Assembly: GCA_022606425.2 (NCBI GenBank)
Contig: JAHDVF020000524.1
Location: 992,001 to 1,056,000 of the forward strand
Source: Lepidostoma basale
Taxonomy: Eukaryota > Arthropoda > Insecta > Trichoptera > Lepidostomatidae
Length of the DNA: 64,000 nucleotides
Direction: 5' to 3'
Of the stretch, positions 29,645-40,539 are shown one piece after another. The notes beneath the pieces are model-generated. The model made no database searches. It saw only the letters and a program-made list of their open reading frames with translations, and was not told where the DNA came from. Numbering within the stretch: position 1 is the stretch's first letter; each line of letters begins with the position of its first letter. Both the position numbers and the translations under genes were made by a program.

Positions 29645-30885
29645 AAAAATATACCTAATTTGTATATTTACTATTTACCAACATAAACTTATATTAATTT
29701 GATTATAAGCAAAAATAGCAAACTTCCTTTGTGCCTGAATATCGAGAATAGGTACTTTCGGGTGTAAATATTGAGAACGTGAATAAACCAAAAGCTCCAA
29801 AATTGAATTGTTCACCTTGGGATACTAAAAAATTCCTTTCCACGCGAACGTTAAGCTTTCCCAAATATTGGGCGTCCGGGAATTTTCAGCTGCATCGGAT
29901 GCAGCCGTTAGTAGCGTCCCGACGGCCGGAGCGGGAGGACGTCTTGCGTCGAGACGCCCGCAGTTCTGAGCTTTCACGTGTTTACGAAAGCTTTCGTCTG
30001 ACGTTTACATTTTCGCTGAAGTGAATCATCTGTGGAATTTAATTTGATACTCTACTCAAGATGAGGTTTAACAACGAGTGATTTATTATACTAGAATGAA
30101 TATGTATAATAACATGTTGTTAACTTTTAATGTTTAGTGCTTATTTTTTTACAAAAGTTTAATCTCTTTTGTTTTTGTTTTGTTTTAACACTTTGGTGTT
30201 ATAAGTTATTATTCAAGAAGGGATTACTTTATTTTCTAACGAGGAAAACAAAAGGTTGGTTGTTTTATCATATTTCAAATTTTCATTTACATATTTTCAG
30301 GACGCGTTATTTGTTTTATTAAAATTCAAACCTTGTTTGTTTGATTTAAAAATGTAGTACCGTTTAATGTTATTTTTCATGATTATTTATAAGATGATAA
30401 ACTATGTTTTAACCCTTATATAAACTCATGTTTATTATTTTATTTAAAGTTCTATTTTAAATTATTGACGGTATCATTACGCCCTTTAGTTATCCGCCAC
30501 AAGATAAAATATTTAAAAACTTTATTTTTGATATCGAATATTTCCAATAGCAATGATTATTTACCAGTTAAAACATTATATTACAATTATTAAGACATTA
30601 TAATATAATTGCTTAGACATTATAATATAACAACTTAGCAAGTAAATTATCATCGATTTATAAAATAAAGAAAAATGAAAACCTGTGTTTATTTAAATCA
30701 AATTAATAAAATCATTGTTATGAAAGTGTAAGTTAACGATGTGAATGGATTCACGTCACCAAGTATAGTTTGTTGTATGTATGTGGAGGAATCTCTAGAT
30801 TTTTGTCAGAATAATGCACTAAGCGGTCCATTGTGTATCACATAAAATCAAGTGTTGATGAAAATGTCCGCTTTCTACAATACAT
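29645..30885. other. No gene recognised; GC-richer patch at 29860-30010
   Basis: The patch (GTCCCGACGGCCGGAGCGGG and surroundings) is unlike the AT-rich sequence around it and has no second copy in the window. The 81-codon frame across it (29779-30024) shows no domain. The rest is AT-rich. Confidence 0.4.
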
Positions 30886-31145
30886 AACTAACTAACTAAC
30901 TAACCATCACGCCGTCTCCCCGAAAGGGTAGGCAGAAAGAATGGACAGTCACACTTTAACCGATGCGGCACTCCATCCTTCTCTTTTCGCCCCGCGGGTG
31001 ACCCGGTGTGATGGGTTGCGAACCTCATCGCCGACAATAGGCATCTCCCGCGCACACTTTGATCGTCCAACATCCACAAAAAAATATAAAACAAATAATT
31101 TATTGTAAAATACAATGATATAAATAAATTAACAAAAAATTTCAA
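30886..31145 (-). mobile_element. Family B element, 5'-truncated copy
   Basis: The tail (TTAG)n is at 30886-30903. Then come the terminal segment shared with A, the GC-rich core and a short AT-rich body ending near 31145. Confidence 0.7.
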
Positions 31146-31154
31146 ATGTCTGTA

Positions 31155-31266
31155 TTATTTTATTTTATATGAGTGACATCTTTCGCCTGTCTAAGGTATA
31201 ATAAAATGTCTGAGACAAATGAAACATGTCATTCTTATAAAATATAATAAAACTTCTAGAAAACGT
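31155..31266. repeat. Foldback repeat fam-e, decayed
   Basis: TATGAGTGACATCTTTCGCC and the facing TGAAACATGTCATTCTTATA mark the arms. Confidence 0.55.
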
Positions 31267-31333
31267 ACATCTATGAGATAAATTAATGAACCCTCAATAC
31301 AAAAACTTGATCGATACAAATTTTATCATTGAT

Positions 31334-31640
31334 TTAAAAATTGGCGGTAAATGAAGTCCTATTTGTTATTTTAAATCTTCTTCTACTTCTTCTACTTCTT
31401 CTGCTTTTCTGCCTCCTGTTATTTCTCGGAGCCTGATCCTGGGATGCAGATGTCCAACTGTCTCGCCATCTTTTAGGTGGTCTTCCTGCCGGTCGATTTC
31501 CTGTTGGTACTTTATTTGCGGCTATATTGATCACTCTTTCAGAACATGCTCTTTCCACATGATCTCTCCAGTAGCGTCTTCTCAGTCTTCCCCATCGCAC
31601 GACATCTTCTACATTGCAGATCTTGTCTTCTTCTGTTATT
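31334..31640 (-). mobile_element. Family D-like LINE C-terminus
   Basis: The minus-strand frame reads RYWRDHVERACSERVINIAA, NKVPTGNRPAGRPPKRWRDS, then a run of Arg/Ser codons that is the GAAGAAG tail in another frame. The upstream CNVEDVVRW matches the CEVEDIIRW of family D. A second copy of this subfamily is at 60725. Confidence 0.7.
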
Positions 31641-31674
31641 TTAAATGCAATTGATATTTGAATGTATTTATTTA

Positions 31675-31686
31675 TGTATTTTTCCA
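31675..31686. repeat. Target duplication, left, of family A LINE
   Basis: TGTATTTTTCCA recurs at 32495-32506. The same core sequence is the target at 15105, in the opposite orientation relative to the inserted LINE. Confidence 0.75.
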
Positions 31687-32494
31687 GAATGTATGAGGTA
31701 TGAGAATGTATGTGGTATGCAAGTCGAACGATTTAATGATGAATGTCGGAAAGTCAAAGGTGTTAGTTTTTGAAAGGGAAGAGCAAATGACAGTTTGTAA
31801 TATAAGTGTAAATGAAGAGAACTTGGAACAGGTGAGGGGATTTGTGTATTTAGGTAGCATGTTCACAGCGGATGGCCGAACGGACAGTGATATTGAAAGA
31901 AGGGTTGGTGCCGGGTAACAAAGTGAATGGAGCTTTAAAAGTAGTTATTGGATACAAGAATTTATCAATGAAAGCGAAAATGGCCGTTCACAATGGAGTT
32001 CTGGTTCCAACCCTTATGTATGGAAGCGAAGCATGGAACTGGCAGAAGAAAGATGAGAGCAGAATAAATGCGGTAGAGATGAGGTCCCTAAGACGTATGT
32101 GTGGTAGAACGATGTACGACAGAATCTCAAATGCTGATATTAGGAAGGAATGTAGAGCGAAAGAAGGTATTATGAACAAAATTATGAAAGGTTCGCTGCG
32201 TTGGTTCGGACATATGGAGCGCATGGGTGAAGAAAGAATGGTTAAAAAAGTATACGTTAACGATGTAAATGGAGTAAGGAGTCGAGGTAGACCGAGAAAA
32301 ACATGGCATGACCAAATTAATCAAATATTAAAGGTTGGTCATGTCAGAAGCCGGAAGAATCGACGTGCGTGTATGACTCGATGTATGAATGTGGAGGAAG
32401 CCAGAGAGGTGTGCCAGGATAGAGTAGTGTGGCGGTCCATTCTCTCTGCCTACCCCTGCGGGGAAACGGCGTGATGGTTTGTTGTTGTTGTTGT
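31687..32494 (+). mobile_element. Family A RTE LINE, longest copy
   Basis: The frame starts within the RT region (MNVGKSKVLVFEREEQ, then VYLGSMFTADGRTDSDIERR). It is broken by one extra G near 31912 and continues in the next frame from NKVNGALKVVIGYKN to ILSAYPCGETA (32474). The tail here is (GTT)n rather than (TTAG)n. VGKSK and YLGS are typical of the end of the RT palm and thumb. The catalytic YADD lies upstream of the truncation. Confidence 0.9.
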
Positions 32495-32506
32495 TGTATT
32501 TTTCCA

Positions 32507-33140
32507 AGTACACAAAAACGAGTGATGCGTGCGTGCCCTTGAAAACTGTATAGGTACTTATTTACCTTGACTAGATTCTACTGATTCAAAAATTACTAAT
32601 TCTTTCTATGCCCTTTCGAATACTGTCCGCCCTTCCTGGGGTGCCGCCTACCCTACGGCTCCCGCCCACTTAAATCATCCTTATCTGGCGCCGTCACAGA
32701 TGCGGTCATTAAAAGATAGCTCCAGAGCGTCCGGTAATTGACCGCCCAAATTATTTCCGCCCGAAACAGGAAGATTGGAAGGATTTATTCGGTTTCCCGT
32801 TTTTCCACTTGCGACCCTTGTAGGGCCCGAATAAGTGGCGGATTTATTTTACAATGTCTTCTATAACAAGAAGTATTACGTGTACGGCAATGTATACTAC
32901 ATATGTGTGATAAGTCTTATTTAGGAAAAAGATTAATGTATACAAACACATGTGAATTATCTCTGCTTTTGATCGTATACATCTAGCGATAGCTCTGTTT
33001 TCCATTTTACTACATGGAAAAAATATTTTACGTTTGTAAAATTATCTATTTGCTTTTAAAAATGCAACTGTGATTCATGATCACAATGGATTATTGAATG
33101 TTGTGATGACCATATAATATATAAATCTTACATGTACTTA
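32507..33140. other. GC-richer, apparently single-copy island (32600-32840)
   Basis: The island includes GGGGTGCCGCCTACCCTACG and GACCGCCCAAATTATTTCCG. No open frame of note and no repeat partner. Confidence 0.4.
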
Positions 33141-33142
33141 TT

Positions 33143-33425
33143 GAATGCAGTGCGAATGATGGTGTAATGAACAAAATAATGAAAGAATCATTAAGATGGT
33201 TTAGACATATGGAAAGAATGAATTAAAAAAGAATCGTGAAAAAATTATATGTTAACGATGTAAATGGAACCAGAAATAGAGGAAGATCGAGGAAAACGTG
33301 GCACGATCAAATAAATCAAATATTGAATGTCGGCCATGTGAGGAGTCAGAGAAATCGACGCGCGTGCATGACACGATGTATGATTGTTGAGGGAGCGAGA
33401 GAAGTAAGTCTGGAAAGATAAGTGT
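33143..33425 (+). mobile_element. Family A RTE LINE fragment
   Basis: The order is GANDGVMNKIMKESLRWF, then KKLYVNDVNGTRNRGRSRKT and RNRRACMTRCMIVEGAREV. It ends before the terminal SAYPFGETA segment. Confidence 0.8.
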
Positions 33426-33446
33426 AGTGTTTTTACTTAATGTTTA

Positions 33447-33681
33447 GTGTAACTATCTAACTAACTAACCATCACACGAGGATAGACCACCATACCGTTC
33501 TGTCCTGACATACCTCTCTAGCATCCTCCACATTCATACATCGTAACATGCATTTCATTGCATGACACGATGTATTAATGTTGAGGAAGTGAGAGAAATA
33601 TGTCAGGAAAGAAAAGTGTGACAGTTCATTCTTTCTGCCTACCCCTTCGGGGAGACGGCGTGATGGTTAATTAGTTAGTAA
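33447..33681. mobile_element. Two family A 3' ends in inverted orientation
   Basis: A minus-strand end (tail at 33455-33470, body to about 33555) meets a plus-strand end (about 33556-33660, tail to 33681). The joint lies near CATGCATTTCATTGCATGAC. Together they could fold into a hairpin. Confidence 0.7.
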
Positions 33682-33734
33682 ATAGTCTTATTTTTCGATA
33701 TAATAAGTTCATTGTTTCCGAGATATTATTAATA

Positions 33735-34400
33735 ACTTTAGCATAATTATGGTTTTAAATTTCTAGAAGGTATGAAATTGAATTAATTAAAACATATGTT
33801 TTAAATGTTTCAACGCCACAGCAAGTCGAAACATGTCATAAGTATATAATATAACTTCACTTTATTGTCAGCTGCAATCTCAGAAGCTCTTAAATCCACA
33901 ATATGGAAAAACAAAGACATGGCCATTAAGAATAAGATGAGAATCTATAAAGCATGCGCAAGACCAATAATAACATGTGGCGTCAAAGCAAGGGCAGACA
34001 CAGTAAGGACCAAACAAATTTTGAGGACTTCCGAAATGATGACACTGAGGACGATAGCAGGCAAGACACTGAGAGATCGCGTGAGGAACATCAGTATAAG
34101 AGAGATATGTGAGGTTGAGGATATTATAAGATGGAGAAGACAGCGAAAACGGGACTGGTACGGTCATGTTCAAATAATGGACACCACCAGACTTCCCTAT
34201 ATTGCATTGCATAATCAGCCTCATGGGACTCGTCCTCGAAGGATAGCTGGGAATCTACCTCACAGGAGGAGCAACACTCTGGAGAACAGACCAAATAGGT
34301 ATACAATAAGGAAGAATAAGAATAACTTTATTGTCTTATTTCATAAGGATTTTTAAATACTATTATTCAAGAAACAATGATATGGACACAAATAATTTTT
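33735..34400. repeat. Fam-e repeat, split by a family D LINE
   Basis: The module end CAAGTCGAAACATGTCATAA is at about 33823-33842. The downstream flank, after the LINE, is TATTCAAGAAACAATGATAT, shared with other fam-e copies. Confidence 0.55.
33870..34325 (+). mobile_element. Family D LINE C-terminus with 10-bp target duplication
   Basis: CTTTATTGTC stands at 33860-33869 and 34326-34335. The frame 33865-34356 reads IWKNKDMAIKNKMRIYKACA, MTLRTIAGKTLRDRVRNI, CEVEDIIRWRRQRKRDWYGH and MDTTRLPYIALHNQPHGTRP. A small deletion then removes part of GRPPKRWKDSW. The tail is GAAGAATAAGAATAA. Confidence 0.85.
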
Positions 34401-34884
34401 AATAAAGGATTTCATTTTTCGGTGCATAAAATCCATGTACACATGTATTTAAGATTTCTATTATATTATATATTTAAATCAATTATTTCGAAATATTTTG
34501 CTTTTGAAGGATGAGATATACGAATTTTTTTGCGTATATTCTTTATCTGCTACCTGCCATTGTATCCTTGGTAAAAACTTTATTTAAATTCGCAAAGTTC
34601 CTTGAAGATATTTGAATAGGACGAATACCTCTTCGCGGCTTGTTTAGGCTTTCTTATTTGCATTGTCCCCTTTAAGAGCTTTTGTCTGTATTCGTGTGTA
34701 ATCAAAAAGGTCTTCTATGAGCAGTTCAAAGTAAATTCAACTCTTGTTATTTACGTCAATTCATTAGCGAACTCTACATCCATCATTTTATTTTTGTTCT
34801 CATCTAAACATATCCTCATAACATGTCAGCATTCAGTCTTTATTGTTAAATTAGGAATGAATTTTATAGTCAATAATATATTTA
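34400..34884. other. No gene recognised
   Basis: AT-rich, unique in the window. Confidence 0.35.
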
Positions 34885-35228
34885 ATTTTAAGGATTAATT
34901 GTATCTTAATTCTTTCTTCTTCTTTAACAGCCGTTGTCGTCCACTGCTGGACATGGGCCTCCCCCATACTTCTCCATGTATGACATGTCATACGGGGGGT
35001 GGTTGGCATTACAATAGAGACGACGATATAAATTGTTTTCTGGGAACAGAATATGGTGGTCGAGGCGCTTTCAGGACTTATGACGTCATTGGTTGGGTTA
35101 AGCGATCGCTTTATGTCAACAACATTCCCCATTTCGCCCTACGACCACCACGTCTGCCAAATTTTTGAAAGATGTATGTATGCTACAATGTTGAGAAATA
35201 AACCGATTTGATTTGATTTGATTTGCAT
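34885..35228 (+). repeat. Family C repeat with a LINE tail fragment inside
   Basis: The C sequence begins AAGGATTAATTGTATCTTAA. It is interrupted at about 34915-34995 by a minus-strand fragment (GTCCACTGCTGGACATGGGC) typical of RTE 3' ends, and resumes to a (TTTGA)n tail at 35203-35226. That tail, shared with family J, suggests C may be mobilised by J. Confidence 0.6.
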
Positions 35229-35259
35229 TTTATTTCCTAATTCAATTGTAATTTTATAC

Positions 35260-35593
35260 AAGGATTAATTGTATCTCAATAGAGACGAAGATGCAAATTG
35301 GAAACAGAATATGGTATTTGAGGTGTTTACAGAACTTATTACCTGTCATTGGTTGGGTTAAGCGCACGCTTTATGTAATACAACATTACCCATTCCACCT
35401 TTTCTTATGACCACCATGTCTGACAAATTTTTGGAAGTTGTATTCATGTTAATCTGTAACACCACACTTCACATGGTAGTTTCAATCTACACACTAGCGC
35501 CATCTATGAAGATTGGATTTGAATTGATAACCCGCAATGGGTGTAATTCAGTATTCGTCTACAAGTATTTGTATACATTCAAAATGTTGTAAT
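35260..35593 (+). repeat. Family C repeat, most complete copy
   Basis: It spans from AAGGATTAATTGTATCTCAA to ACAAGTATTTGTATACATTC. No open frame. It includes GGTTAAGCGCACGCTTTATG, a short palindrome conserved in all copies. Confidence 0.65.
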
Positions 35594-36003
35594 GTTATAC
35601 GTTATTTTCATACTGCATTTTTCGTCTGATATAACGAAAATATGGTAATATTACTGTCAATGATGAAATGCAATCAAATCTATATCAGAAATCGAAATTT
35701 CAGTTTTTCACGAAGTCAACAGGGTGTGTTATTAGCAATCAGATTTTTCTACGGAAATATATTCCCCCTCACTCAACGTCAATATGTACATGGCATGCAT
35801 TCCAATTGAACCTGGAAATCATTAGAATGTCCTGAAAACATATCGACAAACTTAAATTTCGAAATTCAAGATTTCGAATCAGATATTTTGTTTCTTTTAT
35901 ATTAAAATTCATTTTGTGTTTGTAAATTTACATACTGGTATAATCAAACATTTTTAATAGTTTACGAACATTTGCGAAACGTTGTTTTTTTAAATTTATT
36001 TAT
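35594..36003. other. No gene recognised
   Basis: AT-rich spacer. Confidence 0.35.
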
Positions 36004-36372
36004 ACTAACTAACTAACTAACTAACCATCACGCCGTCTCCCCGAAGGGGTAGGCAGAAAGAATGGACTGCCACACTTTTCTTTCCTGAAATATTTCTCTC
36101 GCTTCCTCAACATTCATACATCGTGTCATGCACGCGCGTCGATTTCTCTGACTCCTCACATGGCGGACATTCAATATTTGATTTATTTGATCGTGCCACG
36201 TTTTCCTCGGTCTTCCTCTATTTCTGGTTCCATTTACATCATTAACATATAATTTTTTTACCATTCTTTCTTCATTCATTCTTTCAATATGTCCAAACCA
36301 TCTTAATGATCCTTTCATTATTTTGTTCATGACACCATCATTCGCACGGCATTCACTTCATATATTTTCATT
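36004..36372 (-). mobile_element. Family A RTE LINE 3' end
   Basis: The tail (TTAG)n is at 36004-36026. The frame 36330-36028 is open for 100 codons, from MNKIMKGSLRWFGHIERMNE to SILSAYPFGETA. Confidence 0.85.
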
Positions 36373-36697
36373 TATTTGTTTAATCATAAAAAAAACATTT
36401 CTTTCTTATAACAAGTATATGACATTTTAAATACAAGATATATGATGTTTAAAATGTTAAAAAAAAAAGGAAAGCATATAGGTAATACCAAAAGAAGAAA
36501 TTTTATCAAAAAAAAAAAAAAAAATACTCGTATATGACCGGACGTACACTTCAATTTTTAAAACAAACACATTTCGGGTGGTTCCTATTTTTCATGCCTT
36601 CTTATTTATGCAAATGCAAAATTAATAATATTTGATGTTAAACAATTATTACATAATTTCTATTAATGTACATTTTTCTACTAAAACCTATCCAAAA
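36373..36697. other. AT-rich spacer with an A-run
   Basis: The spacer has a run of A at 36509-36523 and TACTCGTA just after it. Nothing else. Confidence 0.35.
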
Positions 36698-37222
36698 AAG
36701 CTAAAATGGCATTGCACAATGGTGTTCTTCTAACGACCCTTATGTATGGAAGCGGCGCATGGAACTTGCAAAAGAAGGATGAAAGTAGAATAAATGCAGT
36801 AGAAATGAGATCTCTTAGACGAATGTGTGAATACTTTGTGTATGATAGAGTGTCGAATTAAAATATAAGAAGTGAATGCGGTTCGAATGATGATAATATA
36901 CTCGTAAACAAAATAATGAAAGGATCATTCAGATGGTTTAGACACATAGAAAGAATGAATGAAGAAAGAATGGTTAAAAATATATTTTTTAACAATGTAA
37001 ACAGAACCAGAAATAGAGGAAGACCGAGAAAAACGTGTCACGATCAAATAAATCAAATATTGAATGTCGGCCACCTGAGGAGTCAGAGAAATCGACGCGC
37101 GTGCATGACACGATGTTCGAATGTTGAGGAATCTAGAGAAATATGTAAGGAATGAAAAGTGTGGCAGTCCATTCTTTCTGCCTACCCCTTCGAGGTGACG
37201 GCGTGATGGTTAGTTGGTTAAG
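36698..37222 (+). mobile_element. Family A RTE LINE, with a stop and a small insertion
   Basis: The copy runs from KMALHNGVLLTTLMYGSGAW to the terminal segment and a short tail. A stop replaces a codon in SN*NIRSECG near 36860. A six-base ACTCGT insertion is seen near 36901 compared with the other copies. Confidence 0.8.
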
Positions 37223-37689
37223 TCTCGTTAGCCAGGATTCGCAGGCTACTTAGAGTTTTTTATCGGCCGGATAATGTTGAGTTATGTCCCTTGTCCAGTG
37301 CTCCCGAGTGATATTATTACGCCGTACATCAAGGACTTAACAGATCTAATGGAGATTAAATGTGTCCTCCAGTGAAAAAGGATCCTTCATACTTCTGGGG
37401 TTAACGTTTATAGATTGCGTAGAAGGGATATTATTAATCTCCCGAACGCAGAGAAAAAGCTTTGCGGTCAAAAGCCAAATCTCTTTGTAGTTTTCCTGTA
37501 TTAGTTTCCTTCATTTTATATTACAGACGTTTCTATGTGTAACAAAGAGAATTTTCTATTTGGAAATGCTAAAATTATATATTTATTCTAGTTTGTTCCA
37601 AATTTACCATGTTCAATCCATACTTCAGACTACACAAATATAAAATAGGATATTCAATTTACTATAAAAATTCGTATTTTTCTTTTTCA
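37223..37689. other. No gene recognised
   Basis: GC is moderate at 37240-37480. No repeat partner was noted. Confidence 0.35.
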
Positions 37690-37880
37690 TATACTTTGTA
37701 TATACAACACTGTTAAAATTACATATCAGACATGTTTCGGACAAACAGTCGTTCAGTGATACGTATTATAAAGATACATATTAAAAATATTATACAAATG
37801 TTTACAAATATGATTAATTTCGACAATCTTTATAACATCTGTCAAAAATAGACAACAACATCTGTTAAAAAGATTTATAC
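37690..37880 (-). repeat. Foldback repeat fam-b, one-arm copy
   Basis: TTGTATATACAACACTGTTA and the downstream TTTACAAATATGATTAATTT match the arm of the copy at 8375. Confidence 0.65.
37721..37764 (-). ncRNA. Hammerhead-ribozyme-like module (fam-b)
   Basis: Helix I on the minus strand pairs ACGTATCA with TGATATGT, eight pairs including one G-U. GAAAC, ATGT and H17 = C are intact. The first box is damaged (CTGAACGA), probably by a one-base insertion. Helix I differs in sequence from the copies at 8414 and 8602 but is still paired. Confidence 0.5.
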
Positions 37881-38122
37881 AAGTAGTATGAACGGAAAAG
37901 CAAGTGGTGGAAGGCCAGGGAAGAAATGGCATGACCAAATTAATCCAATACTGAAAGGCGGCCATGTTTGAAGTAGGAACAATCGACGAGCGAGGATGTC
38001 ACGGTATGTGAATGAAGAAGAGGGGAAAAAGTTGAGTCAAGATATTACAGTTTGGCGGCCCATCCTCTCTGACTATTCTTCCGGGGAAACGGCCTGATGG
38101 TTAGTTAGTTAATTAGTTAGAG
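37880..38122 (+). mobile_element. Family A-related RTE LINE 3' end
   Basis: GRPGKKWHDQINPILKGGHV and the RNNRRARMSR-like segment are followed by SDYSSGETA and the (TTAG)n tail. It represents a diverged subfamily. Confidence 0.7.
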
Positions 38123-38497
38123 TTTCATTGAAAATATATTTTTACAAATCGAACCCAAATATAGAACGCACACATAATATGTACATAATAAACTGGGTGT
38201 TATAAACACTTCCTGTACATTTTTGGAACCGCTATGATCCGTTAGCGCAAACGGGGAAGATACCGGACGTCCATTCATCCCCTGTTAAAATCCGTTATTA
38301 ACGAATCACCCTTATACCCTCGTCCGTTCCCCCCGGGAAAAATAGCATGGATATTAATATTTTAAACATTTTTTTGCACAATTTGATTCAATATATTCAC
38401 AATTTCTCGGTCTTCCTCCATTTTTATTCCGTTTACGTCGTTTATATATATTTTCTTACTACTATAACTGGATGCTTTTCACACACTGAAAGAATGA
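38123..38497. other. Spacer with a short family A remnant at 38398-38460
   Basis: The remnant is minus-strand (CGGTCTTCCTCCATTTTTAT region). The rest has no feature. Confidence 0.4.
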
Positions 38498-39045
38498 ATG
38501 AAGATAGAAAAGACCCTGGGAGGAGCTGATCTACGGGAAGAAATACAAGCCCAAGTGAACAAGGCAGCTGCAATCTCTAGCGCTCTAAAATCCACAATAT
38601 GGAAAAATAAAGACATGGCCATTAAGAGTACGGTGAGAATCTATAAAGCATGCGTAAGACTAATAATGACATATGGCGTCGAAGCAGGGCAGACCCAGTA
38701 AGGACCAAACAAGTTTTGAAGACTTCCGAAATGAAGAAACTGAGGACGATAGCAGGCAAGCCACAGATATATCGCGTAAAGACACCAGAATAAAATAGAT
38801 ATGTGAGGTTGAGGATATTATAAGATGGAGCAGACAGCGAAAAAGAGACTGGTACGGTCATGTTCAAATAATGGACACCACCAGACTCCCCTATATTGCA
38901 TTGCATAATCAGCCTCACGGGACTCGTCCTCGTGGAAGACCTCCTAAAAGATGGAAGGACAGCTGGGAATCTACCTTACAGGAGGAGCAACACTCTGGAG
39001 AATATACCACATAGGTCTACAATAATGAATAATAAGAAGAAGAAT
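38498..39045 (+). mobile_element. Family D LINE C-terminus
   Basis: The order is QVNKAAAISSALKSTIWKNK, DMAIKSTVRIYKACVRLIMT, RKRDWYGHV-like, then GRPPKRWKDSWESTLQEEQH and a GAAGAAGAA tail, with several frameshifts (a missing A near 38690 and others). It extends further 5' than the copy at 33870. Confidence 0.75.
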
Positions 39046-39300
39046 CTCACGAAGCCGCGAGGCGCCCGATCCAGGTGAAGAGGCGAGAGCCTAAATATAG
39101 AAATGGGCAGAGTTTCGTGAACTTTGACAAGAAGTCAGCAGTGTTTACGAGATTCCCGAGAAGTAACACGGATGCCGTTGGGGTATAAACAAAGTGAGAC
39201 GAATCCACACGTGCGCGCCACGCGGGACAGAAATAAACTTAACTGCTTCGCCCGCACTGTGTGGCGGAGTTCAAGTGACCTGCCCCTCAATACGAATCGA
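39046..39300. other. GC-richer single-copy-looking segment
   Basis: The segment includes CACACGTGCGCGCCACGCGG. No domain or repeat partner. Confidence 0.35.
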
Positions 39301-39412
39301 ACTCAACTAACTAACAAGCCAGAAACAATGGATGAACGCCACGCTGTTATTTCCTCTTGTCATGCACGCACACCGATTTCTCCGACTCCTTACGTGGCTG
39401 ACATGAAATATT

Positions 39413-39612
39413 TGTTAAGAATTAATTGTATCTCAATAGAGACGTAGATGTCAATTATTTGGAAATAGAATATGGTGGCCGAGGCGTTTACAAGACTTAT
39501 GACCTGTCATTGGTTTGGTTAAGCGATCGCTTTATGTAATACAACATTCCCCATTTCGTCTTCTATAAATCCAGTATTTGTCTACAAGTATTTGTATACA
39601 TTCAAAAAACAA
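39413..39612 (+). repeat. Family C repeat, internally deleted
   Basis: The copy runs from ATTAATTGTATCTCAATAG to the terminal ACAAGTATTTGTATACATTC. It lacks about 120 central bases compared with the copy at 35260. Confidence 0.6.
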
Positions 39613-39663
39613 AATGTTTTAAAATATTTGATTTATTTGATAGTGCCACGTTTTCCTCGGTCT

Positions 39664-39899
39664 TTTTTTTAAACTTGTATACAACAGGTCGTTAGAATCC
39701 AATAACTGTATACAATTTATTTTTAGCTTTTATATTGATTCTTATGACATGTGATAGGTAGCCAATCTATCGCCATTTTATTGTCACGTGAATTCTACAC
39801 CAGACCAAAGACAGTGTGACAATCACACTGCCAACGCCGGGAATCGAATCTGGGACCTTCGGTATGGAAGTCGGAGCTCTTACCACTCTTCCACGAAGG
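39664..39899 (-). mobile_element. tRNA-derived SINE (family S), copy 4
   Basis: This belongs to the A-tail subfamily, as does 28130. The B-box region is GATTCGATTCC-like and the A box has AGAGTGG. The poly(A) side is at about 39664-39672. Confidence 0.75.
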
Positions 39900-40025
39900 C
39901 AAACTCCGCCGACTTATTCTCCGACTCCTCACGTGGCCGACATTAAATATTTTATTTATTTGATAGTGCCACGTTTTCCTCGGTCTTCTTCTATTTCTAG
40001 TTCCGTTTACATCGTTAACATATTC

Positions 40026-40260
40026 CCATACTCACACACATACTCCCAACACTCATCTTCTTTGGGCAAAGCCTCCATTAGAGTATTCTAGGTGTCCATC
40101 TGATATTACCCTGTCTGGCTACATGTCCAGCCCATTGCCACTTCAATATAATCGTGCGATCCACAATTTCAGCATCATTGGTTCTGACTGTCATCATCAT
40201 CAACCATTTCTCATCTAGTGCTGAACATAGATCTCCTTTTCCGACTTCTTACCACTTTTT
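40026..40260 (-). mobile_element. LINE C-terminal relic
   Basis: The minus strand contains a WAGHVARQGNIRWTPRIL-like stretch near 40090-40145 that is typical of RTE-like C-termini. The family is not determined. Confidence 0.4.
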
Positions 40261-40261
40261 A

Positions 40262-40481
40262 GATATATTTTTTTGTGTGCAACAAGTCGTTTAAACTCAA
40301 TTACTTTATACATTTTGTTCTTTTTTGCTATTAATGGTAGGTAATCTATCGCCATTGTATTGTCACGTGAATTCCACACCAGACCAAACACAGTGTGACA
40401 ATCACACTGCCATCACCAGGAATTGAACCCGGAACCTTCGTCGTTGCAGTCATATTTCTCGCCACTCTAATACGAAGGTCG
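40262..40481 (-). mobile_element. tRNA-derived SINE (family S), copy 5
   Basis: This is another A-tail subfamily copy. The B box reads GGTTCAATTCC and the A box is damaged. It is more diverged than copies 3 and 4. Confidence 0.75.
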
Positions 40482-40539
40482 TCAATATATCATAATACCG
40501 TCATGGTTGTGGTCTGCTCGGTTTGCTGTTACCGGTTTT

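Larger units (their letters stand above)
39301..40025 (-). mobile_element. Broken family A LINE fragments around a C repeat and a SINE
   Basis: Minus-strand A segments lie at 39301-39412, 39615-39663 and 39905-40025. They are separated by a C repeat (39413-39612) and SINE copy 4 (39664-39899). Order and orientation fit one or two old A copies interrupted later. Confidence 0.6.
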
